Shown piece by piece: positions 56,101-64,000 of a DNA stretch of 64,000 bases. Made by a program: the position numbers and the translations under genes. The DNA comes from Hyalella azteca. Its lineage: Eukaryota > Arthropoda > Malacostraca > Amphipoda > Hyalellidae. The DNA lies in assembly GCF_000764305.2 (NCBI RefSeq), contig NW_025932998.1, forward strand, positions 154,010-218,009, in the 5' to 3' direction. How positions within the stretch are numbered: position 1 is the stretch's first letter; the number at the start of each line of letters is the position of its first letter. The notes beneath the pieces were generated by a model. That model was not told the origin of the DNA. It ran no database searches and worked only from the letters and a program-made list of their open reading frames with translations.

Positions 56101-57084
56101 TAGCGCCACCCTCTGGGATCACACCATCACAAAATGACCCTGCCATGAGAAAAAGTTTGTATGCAAAAAATGCATCACTCACCACAAAACAGTAAAAATA
56201 TATTACAAATAATTATAAAATTGTAGGATATTCAAGGATGAATTTGTAATGTTTACTTCTAATATAACATGAGGTGAATCCATAATTTTTTGGAATGGTC
56301 ATCAAGATCTAATAATATGCATAGATAATACTTTGATGACCAATTTGCTAATCTGTAGAAGATTTGATGCACAACTTACAAAGAATAATTTTTTTTCCTC
56401 CTTTTAAAATGATTATCAGGCTTAAGTCACATGAGTTAAAGGGAAACTATTATCAATACTTGTGTATATAGAATCCTCAATTTTGAAATTTAAATTCAAT
56501 TGCATATTGAATTATATATTTTCAATTCAACTCAAGTTTTGCACTGCCCTATGATAAGTGAAACAAATTAGATTTTTCAAATAGCCAATTGTGTACTATA
56601 GGTATTGTGGATATGACCTAACATAATTTTTATTTCACATAGCAGTAAATCAAACAAATGTTATCAATTATCATGATCAGTCTCACCTGAAAACCAGTTT
56701 GTTGGTTTCTGGCCATCAATTGAAGTGGCATCATCCAATCTGTCATTTGATGGGAGCTCATTTGGAACTGTAAGAAGGTCAATCCTGCAAGACAATGACC
56801 ACACGTATCATTGTAAAAATTTTGTTAAACTTGTAACAAAATCATACTTACAAAACAAGCTACATGAGTTAAATAGACTGTTTTATTCAAGGCATGATGA
56901 TCAAGAACACAAGCAAAAGCAGTTGGTGCAGTTTCCAGTTCACATACCCACAATCTCTTTCCATTTCTTCCAGGTTGTACAAGGACTCAATGCTGGGCCT
57001 GGCAGCAGGTGCTTCACATGATAGATCATCGTCAGGGTTGACTTGTTCACTGAAGAATGAGCGACAAGCTTCTTCCCAGCCAAC
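52836..57084 (-). CDS. SNAPC3: snRNA-activating protein complex subunit 3 (SNAP50), 5' incomplete
   Basis: Nine exons (57084-56948, 56784-56687, 56139-55988, 55733-55621, 55229-55076, 54452-54332, 54090-53967, 53692-53585, 53166-52836) join in phase to 445 residues and a TGA stop. SNAPC3 is a nuclear subunit of the complex that binds the proximal sequence element of snRNA promoters. Diagnostic segments: LRDAIECVNDFAV; YPSGMFYINGTFYVDMRYPG; LGYPYLYLHQGSCEHLITFT; the zinc-binding region RCYTCHHN...LCDPCLHAFCYDSQG; and TLYAFYDEGSMQL. The first exon here is entered in phase 0 from a TGCACAG acceptor and has no usable in-frame ATG, so an upstream starting exon exists but was not found. A ~60-residue acidic tail follows the normal family end. 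It is unrelated in function to neighbouring TPP2. Confidence 0.95.
53585..53692 (-). CDS. SNAPC3: SNAPC3, eighth identified exon: first zinc-finger cysteines
   Basis: KYPLVRGHASKLSVRCYTCH. CYTC is the first half of the metal site. The donor GTGCGT is placed so that Gln is split and the next exon resumes with Trp, as in the family (CxxC...W). Confidence 0.94.
53967..54090 (-). CDS. SNAPC3: SNAPC3, seventh identified exon
   Basis: LGYPYLYLHQGSCEHLITFT, matching the family PYLYxHQGxCEH signature. Phase 1 in, phase 2 out. Confidence 0.97.
54332..54452 (-). CDS. SNAPC3: SNAPC3, sixth identified exon
   Basis: EKYPSGMFYINGTFYVDMRY then GCKDYSANLIKWAARF, matching the conserved core of SNAP50. Phase 0 in, phase 1 out. 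Confidence 0.96.
55076..55229 (-). CDS. SNAPC3: SNAPC3, fifth identified exon (NAGNAG acceptor)
   Basis: FPAHSQELLLHSSQMLTSLR, DAIECVNDFAVHE, RGKKSK. The acceptor reads ACAGCAG, so splicing could start at 55232 or 55229 (Asn-Arg versus Lys before FPAH). The LRDAI-CV motif is typical of SNAPC3. Confidence 0.93.
55621..55733 (-). CDS. SNAPC3: SNAPC3, fourth identified exon
   Basis: PQEINDAPMSSDFLEDAIIN then VRVQRPFFKRLHYRKAC. Phase 0 in, phase 2 out (donor GTAGGT). Confidence 0.85.
55988..56139 (-). CDS. SNAPC3: SNAPC3, third identified exon
   Basis: SFCDGVIPEGGANRLLTLYH, then LRYRTLKYFTTFRL. Phase 1 in, phase 0 out (donor GTGAGG). Confidence 0.85.
56687..56784 (-). CDS. SNAPC3: SNAPC3, second identified exon
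   Basis: IDLLTVPNELPSNDRLDDAT then DGQKPTNWFS. Phase 2 in, phase 1 out (donor GTGAGA). Confidence 0.8.
56948..57084 (-). CDS. SNAPC3: SNAPC3, first identifiable exon
   Basis: VGWEEACRSFFSEQVNPDDD, then SIESLYNLEEMERDC. Phase 0 in, phase 2 out (donor GTATGT). The frame is fixed by the downstream exons, since the other frames hit stops in the third exon. Confidence 0.8.
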
Positions 57085-57840
57085 CTGTGCAGAAGCAAAG
57101 ATTAAGAATATAATACTATGCAGCTAAGCAATGCCACGATGAATATAGTTAATCTTCTAAAATTTGAATTCTTAAATATATTTCAGAACTTCAGCCATTA
57201 TAGTTAATGTAATAATCCTGAGTAAGGCCAATAGTAATTAAAGCTTGCAAACATGGCACAACATTCTTGCCAGCAATACATGCATGTCATGGTGATTCCT
57301 GCAAGCAAATGGTAACTAGGACTTCTTGAATCTACTCTTCCAACCCATCTATTTGATCAATTGCTTCAGCTAACATATCATTACTTTGCCATCAATTCAA
57401 GTTATTGCATAAATTTCAAAATGAATGTATTTTATTAGCTCAATCACGAATTTGTAAAGAACAAGAAGAGTTTAATCCAGCAAACACAGGGACTCATTTA
57501 CCATACATACTCCACATTCAACAACATTCACTACAACACATCATTCCTCAACCACAGCACACAACAAAAATTCATAAAATAGTAGCAATGATTTTAAAAA
57601 CATGCAATCACTCACAAGCAAATACTTCACACATCAACAGACCTTTCCCCCCTCTCTCAGAATCACAAATCCAATAGTCTTTGGTGTACAAATCCAACAT
57701 GTAAAATATAAGAAACTTAACATCACTTGCAAAAAAATCAACCTAAAATATTCATGATATATAACTTAATCCTAGTTAAATCATATAATAATTATAATTT
57801 TCCTTACCTGACATTTCCTAGTCTTTCCCAGCCTAAAAAA
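57085..57840. other. Upstream of identified SNAPC3 exons
   Basis: AT-rich. The missing SNAPC3 first exon and promoter are expected here or further right. Several ATG...GT candidates exist (for example before a GTGAGT near 57608), but none ends in the required phase 0, so I do not call one. Confidence 0.4.
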
Positions 57841-58600
57841 ACTCTAGACTAGCCTTACTCATCATGAACTCACCTTTCTGAACTCAAAGTAAGCATACTT
57901 CTAGAGACTAGAGCCTAACCTAACATTACCCAACTTAGAACCAGGGTAACCTGAAAAACCTGAAACAAGCCAAACCTAATACTAACTTTTCTTGAATCTG
58001 GTCTAACCTGAAACAGGCCTAGCCTAAAATTTAGTCTAACATAACTAACATAACCCAACATCCTAAACATAACCTAGCCTAGCCTAACCAAAAACTGGCT
58101 TATCCTTAACACATTGACTATGATTGCTTCATCTTGTACAATTATTTCATTTTTTACTGTTTTTAAACAGGGTTGCCACACGATCATTTTTCCGGACAAA
58201 TTCCGTGATTTAGTTTTTCTCAATTGCGTTGGCCGGCTAAAATTTATGATAGTTGTACTTCCTAATTAAATTTTAAATACTGCAAAAAGAAAATAAATGG
58301 AATTTTTATAGCGGAAGCTACAAACAAACTAGTATATATTGAGTTATCGGCCTTTTTGGCCTTTTTTGCTCTTGGATTTGGCCAATTTTAAGCAACCTGA
58401 ATTGTGTACCACTACATCCTGGAGAAATACATTTTGTGGTATGCATATGTACCACTTCAGAGTCAACATGTTAAACCAGCCTAACCTAAATGATAAATCT
58501 GGCCTAATCTAAACCTAGCCTATCCTAAATTTAGCCTAACCTTAACCCACTGTAACCGAAACCATATCTAACCTAAAACTAGATAAGCCTACCCAAAAAA
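57841..58600. repeat. Degenerate CCTAA/CTAACC-rich sequence
   Basis: Two blocks, about 57841-58120 and 58465-58600, are full of CCTAACCTAA, TAGCCTAGCCTAACC and related words on the plus strand. They are imperfect relatives of the arthropod telomere motif TTAGG/CCTAA. They could be interstitial telomere-like DNA or a simple CTAAC-rich low-complexity region. Confidence 0.6.
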
Positions 58601-60780
58601 CAGCAGGCATACCAGTGGCTGAGTCATTATTAAAATTTCCCATTTCCAGTTGGTTTGATGAGGCTGCAAAGCACAATCCACAATTTGGTAATTATGGCTG
58701 TGATGCAATTGTCTACTGCAATACCTGGGTTGTTAAAGATACACTCTTCAAAGTTGATTGTGTTTGCAACACATCTTGAAGACTGCCAGCAATACAGCAA
58801 ATCATCTTTGATACTGTCGGCAACATTTTCGGTCTATAAATTATGCAAAAATTGGCAATGCATTCACCAAACTCAGCACCCTGGAATAGGGAGTGGGATA
58901 TTTCCAGTGGTTCACTGTTATTCTGTTATTAACTTGGTCACATGCTATAAAATAATCAGAGATTACCTCATCATTTTGTCTGATATTGTGAAAATTGTGA
59001 TTTTTCTGCAATAGTTGACATTATTGTATTCATTTTAGAAGATATTCATTGTAAAAATTGTTCAGTTGAAGATAAACAACTAGTGTATATAATTGAGATT
59101 GGCATCACAGAGATTGACATGGTTGGTAAATTGCCTAACGTCAAAAGAGAGGCAGCCTTTCACGAGTTCCCGGTATTACTTGGCATCATGGTGGGAAGTG
59201 TAATGTAGTAGACTGGTAGGACTTCTGATCCATTTTGTAATACTGTCAAATGGGGTAATAAGGGATGGTTTTGAGTGCTTTTTGTTAATAACTTCATACC
59301 ATTCAACATTTCATTAAAAACTTGGGCTCATTTTAAAGCTCTTTACGAGGGCTATCAAATGTCATCTAAAAAAAAATTCATATGCTATTTGTAAGGTGCC
59401 AGCTGCATATTAAAAGTGTCCCGAATTACACCCGGGAACTGGTTAATCCGGAACACTTGAAATAAAACTCAATTTTATGACGTTTAAAGCATGCAAAGTG
59501 TAATCATCCATTACCAAGAGTACTCTGAAGTCCTTGTCCTTTGTAGATTATGTAGATGTAGAATAAATGACATTTGTTGTGTTTTGAACTTGTTTTTCCA
59601 TTATTGATATGATATTACCATATCCATACATTATCGTTTTATTGATGTGATATTACCATATCCATGAACATGCCATTGAGCATTAACAATGACCTTGTCC
59701 ACTGCAAGCTTCATATCAGCAGCCAGGTAGCATTTCTTCAGTATCTGTAAGCTTACAGGACAGTTTGTAATTTCATACCATTTGAATAAAAAAAATTGTA
59801 AAAATATACTTGAAACAGAAAGGAATATTTTAACCGCAATCATAATATTTTTTGGAGAAATAAATCGTAGTTTAGGTCATTTACTTTTCTTTCTATGTTG
59901 CCAGGTGCACAATTCTATCTATGACATTCTATGCACAATTTTGTGATGATGGATGATGCATTAATTTTTTGTTGAATGAATTTTTTTTTCGCTGAGTGAG
60001 GTAAAAGTAATCAAAATTTTTTGTTGTTAATTGATTTATTTGGTTAAATGGAGCCTTTGCTAGCTGAGGTTCTACTGTAAATGCATGTTATTGGGTGTCC
60101 CTTATTACCCTGCTGTGCGGAAATGGCCGCCATTTTTTTCAACTCCAGGGATAACCCCCATCCTGGGGCATCTTGGATATTACATCTACTTTTAAGGACC
60201 AAGAGTACAGGGATACTAACAGTACCTGGTAATTTCTTTTTAAGGCTGTGCACAATTTCTTCTTCCTCTAATGTTATACATTTTATATTTTTTTTTATAC
60301 CCAAGCTCTGCACTTAGTTCTTCTCTTCTTTTTGTATTGCTTTGCGCAATTTATTCAATGTGTAAAATCCAGCTCCCTAATTTTAATACGTAATGTGTAA
60401 ATTTAGGTCTAGGTGAGTATGAGATTACTTTGTTTTACTGGTTATGTATCTTTTTGCAATTATTGTGACTCTGTAAATGATAGGTTTCTATACAAACATC
60501 TTTTTTATTTCTTCAGAAACAACTTACTATTTTAGAAGTGACATACTAATTTTACTTGTAACTTAGATGTTTGTGATCAAATCCATTGCGCTTAAGTCTT
60601 ATTACCTCTTTTTAAAGTGTTTTGTGTATGTCTAGCTAGGACATGTACTTGTTGTAGGCAGCGCATCAGCGTGACCTTGGACTACGACATCCTAAACTCA
60701 TCATAAGGTCATAAGGTTGCCTGTATAGGTGCTGTATTGGGAAGTGCTGAATCTTGTCTGAATTGGAGTGTGAATCAGAA
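58601..60780. other. Decayed repeat DNA, including one copy of an inverted repeat family
   Basis: A plus-strand open frame at 58655-59014 (119 codons) has no recognised domain. About 59245-59545 is a ~300-bp element whose reverse complement recurs at about 62860-63135. Elsewhere T-rich low complexity. Confidence 0.45.
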
Positions 60781-63135
60781 TATACTTGACTGGATTGTTA
60801 GAAGGATGGGAAAGCAGACCACTGAGACCAGGTAAACTAGCTCAAGAAAGTGGGATTGATATGGAGATGAGGTGCCTGTGGACCAGGTGGAGTGTTGTCA
60901 CTGCAAGAGTTGGTTTTCCAAGCAGCAACTTAGGATTGAAGACTGGTCATATGAAGATATTAGGAGATCATATGTTGTCTGTAGGGAGTGTATTTTAGCC
61001 TAAAGGGACATAAATATTAAATTTAAGAAAAGGAACAAAGAACTAGAAGAGATTGTTGCAAGAGCTAGCAAGGCAAGGGCTGTAAATCTCTCTTACCATG
61101 CTTATAGAGCCAGGGTGAATACAGATGCCCGGTACTAGACCAGGGAGGGGAAGAAATGTAAGGACAAAATTGTAGAGACTGGGGTGAGTGTGTCCAAGGT
61201 GAAATCTATCGACGCTGCTATCTATCACTCTGCTGGCGATGGATGTCAGAAAGATACTGTAGTTAGTTAAGCACCCAATTGCTATGGTGGGGGACAGTGG
61301 GATTTTGGCACTTGTGGGGAAAAATTAGCATGAACAAAACAAGAAGGTAGTGAAATGGTATCTTTAGGAAGAGCAAACGTTATTAACAGATGGAAGTACT
61401 CAAAACACAAAACTGAAAATTATAGTTGCAGGCTCTTTGTCTTACATGGTGGGGAAATGGGCTTAAAGAAATAGGTGTGGAAAAAATCATCCAGGAAATT
61501 ACTAGTAGCATGAGGGAGGTGCATGAAAAAAATATGTCTGTGGCAGTAATCGGTAGTTTGAGAAAACCTAGAGAGGATGATCCTTGTGAGAGAATGAGAA
61601 GAGATGTAAATATGAAAGTGTTCAAGAATATTATGGAATTCAAAATCAAATGCTTTAAAATGGGTGTGAAAAATGTCAGCTTTCTTGATCCTGATTGTAT
61701 TAGAGAGAACATGTTTGGAACAGATGGAATGCGCCTCAATCCTGAGGGGACGGAGGTGCTTGGGCAAAAAGTGAAATGGTGGGTTCAAGAAAATTGTGTG
61801 GAAAAGGTATGTATGAAATGACAGAGAAAGAGTGTGAATGTTACCAGACCTAACAATATGAAAATGGTGCAAGTGAGAGAACAATCCAAGTTGGATTGCT
61901 CAAATCACTCAGTTTTCAAGTGACATCTATATCCAAATTAAAATTTTTTAGCAAGTATTTCTTGCATGAGAGATACCCTGAAATTTCTCAATGTTAACAG
62001 CATTGAAATCCATTCAGAAACATCAAAAATTCAATTTTTAATATTTTTAGGCTCCTATGAACTTGAAACCAAACTTTGTCAACATTTTTTACTTTCAAAT
62101 TAAAAATTCAGTCCACCTAACAAGGCTAGCTGCCAACACAACTAGCCTGCCCCTTTTGATCATTTAGTGTGTAACTATCTTATGTTTGGGAAGGTGCTAG
62201 TGTGTTGTGCGGTGGTCTGTAAAGAAGCATTGATCGGTTCAAAATGTCAGAAGACCATGTTCATTTATATTACCTATACAACTGCACTAGGGTCATGAGA
62301 ATATATTACCTATCCAGAATTCCACACTGCTGATCAGAATTATGATTTGAAGGGTTTTACTGCAGCAGTATTACTTACTACCGCAGTATTAAATACTGCC
62401 TGCCCTGTTATTATGGCCACATAATAACTGAGAAGCATTTCTGATTATGCTACCATCAAAGTTACATAAGTTGCCACTTTGCAAAAACTGCATGGACCTT
62501 GCGGCTTGTCAATAATAACCATAAAATAATGGTCATTGGTCAGCACAGAGCTGGAAAAGTATGGCAAGCAGCTGTTTTCTGAAATATCCCAGCTCTAACA
62601 TCATAGAATTTCAGTAGGTATGAAATCTTGCTGCTCTAATGTCATGTATTTTTGTTAGATTGAAAAATTGTGGTTTGCAACTTTGCAAACAGGTCATTTT
62701 GTAAAATTCTCAACTTCCGCAATGATGGCACAATCCACATTACTCCAACATTCCTGCCAATATATCCTGCAAATCATAATAACAACAAGTCTACGCAAAA
62801 CGTTTCCTTGAAGATCTACAATGAAAGAGGAGGACTTCAGAGTACTGTTAGTAATGTATGAGTACACTCTGCATGCTTAAAATGTTTTAAAATTAAGTTT
62901 TATTCCAAGTGTCCCAAGTAGCCCCATTTGACGGGACCACCCGGGACACGCTTTTTTTGCTTCTGGCATCTTACGAATAGCATATGGAATTTTTTTGGAG
63001 AAACCATGTGATAGCCCTTGCAAAGAGCTTTGAAATGAGCCTAAACTTGTTTATGAAATGTTTCATGGTAAGAAGTTATGAATGAAAAATATTTGAAATC
63101 ATCCCGAGTAGCCCCAGTTGACGGTAATGGACTGA
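59245..63135. repeat. Inverted pair of ~300-bp diverged repeats flanking the SGNH fragment
   Basis: Left copy about 59245-59545 (plus) and right copy about 62860-63135 (minus). Shared words in order: GTCAAATGGGG, CTCATTT(C/T)AAAGCTCTTT, CATATGCTATT, GTGTCCCG, GGAACACTTG/GGGACACTTGG, AAGCATGCA, AGTACTCTGAAGTCCT. Divergence is appreciable. The fragment at 60.9-61.8 kb lies between them. Confidence 0.75.
60860..61821 (+). mobile_element. Broken transposable-element coding fragment: zinc finger plus SGNH-hydrolase-like
   Basis: The frame at about 60872-61000 reads DEVPVDQVECCHCKSWFSK and ends VVCRECIL, a CxxC...CxxC zinc-ribbon-like module. Charged sequence follows (LRKRNKELEEIVARASKAR), interrupted by stops. 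The open frame 61426-61821 contains VAVIGSLRKPRE, KCFKMGVKNVSFLD and GTDGMRLNPEGTEVLGQKV, resembling the C-terminal block of SGNH/GDSL-type hydrolases found in many retroelement proteins; the usual DGxHLN His is Arg here. Frameshifts and stops separate the pieces, so it is not functional. Family assignment is by motif memory only. Confidence 0.5.
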
Positions 63136-64000
63136 AAGTGGGAAGTTTCTGGCCTTTCCAGACTTTCAGGTCCTGCTTTCCAATATGCTATGCCTATGTG
63201 TACTGGTTAATTTAATATTACTCTAGAATTCCGCACTGCGTGAGAGTTAACTAGCAGACACAGAGTCTCTGCTAGTTAACTTATATCCTAGCCCCTAGGA
63301 GTCATAATACTCAGAATAGGACTCCAAAATAAACTTTATGTAGAATCTAAAAAAAAGTCTTTGCTTTGATTCTAGGCTATGGCTATGCAGTGGTCTGAAC
63401 TGTGATTAGTAGGGTTTGATGACTAGCCTACATGATCATTCATGATAACCACAAAACTGTTTTGATCACACTAGAAAGTTGTGATACAGTTTTGTACATA
63501 AAATAGATCATTTTCATTGAAGGCCAGGATGTCAAAACACTTGGGCGTTAGGGGAGGGGCTTTGAACTTCAAGCGCTGCTGGCAAATGGCAATGTTATGT
63601 TATTGGCATTGGTAGAAAAATATGGCCTAATTTTCATGACAAAATAGATCATTTTTTCACGTCTTACAACATCCTAAGTGCTATGGCCACCAGCCGGTGT
63701 GGCAGAAGGGCAGAATTAGTAGGTACTAGGCATGGTGCCAATCCATAGGTTATTCAAAAGAACCTGTTCTTATGTCATTTTGAACCGATCAACACTTCTT
63801 TATGGACCGATCGTAAAACACACCTTCACCAGCAAAAGCTTTCACACTTCTGAAGAAGGTGAGCTGACAGCTACACTGGCCATGGGGTGTGGGTGGACCT
63901 AATTTGAATTTGAATGCATGCAGCAATTCAAAATCCTATAGACTGTGATAGACATAGTATACAAGTCATAGAGCCTAAATTTTTAATATCTATAAAAAAA
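61822..64000. other. Non-coding right end with repeat remnants
   Basis: Besides the right copy of the ~300-bp repeat, about 62190-62265 and 63755-63830 form a second inverted pair (sharing TTGATCGGTTCAAAATG). GTTAACTAGCAGA with its complement at 63246-63280 makes a short hairpin. No gene supported. Confidence 0.5.

Noticed and set aside
57870..57900. Candidate SNAPC3 first exon ending MLTLSSE before GTGAGT
   Set aside because: It ends in phase 2, whereas the next exon must be entered in phase 0.
58655..59014. Plus-strand 119-codon open frame
   Set aside because: No domain; region is repeat-derived and the frame is rich in hydrophobic filler typical of AT-rich chance frames.

Overview
This is a stretch of animal nuclear genome, very probably from an arthropod and plausibly a crustacean. 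Compact GC-richer coding exons with GT..AG introns sit in AT-rich, repeat-laden DNA. The best protein resemblances are a Stubble-type arthropod membrane or secreted serine protease, tripeptidyl-peptidase II, and the snRNA-activating-complex subunit SNAPC3. All three genes lie on the minus strand. I rebuilt them exon by exon by requiring reading phase to match across each splice junction. Species is inference only; no database search was possible. LAYOUT: (1) 949-8535, a 1105-residue trypsin-like protease with a hydrophobic N-terminal segment, a six-cysteine clip-like knot, a ~740-residue Ser/Thr/acidic stem in one 2.3-kb exon, and a complete catalytic domain. (2) 8.5-34.6 kb, about 26 kb with no supportable protein-coding gene. 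It holds minisatellites, a short hAT-like element, a 95-bp perfect hairpin, a tRNA-derived SINE-like piece and a second, looser inverted repeat. (3) 34617-51541, a complete 26-exon tripeptidyl-peptidase II gene (1419 residues) with all subtilase catalytic residues. (4) 52836-57084, SNAPC3, complete at the C-terminus but lacking an identifiable first exon. (5) 57.1-64 kb, degenerate CCTAA-type sequence and decayed transposable elements, including a broken zinc-finger/SGNH-hydrolase-like element between inverted repeat copies. MAIN OBSERVATIONS: First, the protease gene carries two consecutive alternative exons (2269-2423 and 1780-1934). Both are 155 nt, with identical in/out phases, intact splice sites and about 42% protein identity. 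They encode the same part of the catalytic domain, and including both would break the frame, so they look like mutually exclusive exons. The choice swaps S1-pocket residue 190 (Ser or Ala, chymotrypsin numbering) and the whole 165-188 surface while keeping Asp189 and the Cys168-Cys182 pair. This would be a splice switch of protease specificity. Second, between 40.5 and 46.8 kb, six tripeptidyl-peptidase II exon edges have been locally tandem-duplicated together with their splice sites, giving decoy donors or acceptors next to the genuine ones. The three genes have no evident functional relationship; they are neighbours on one strand. TPP2 is a cytosolic peptidase, SNAPC3 a nuclear basal transcription factor, and the protease acts at the cell surface or outside the cell.
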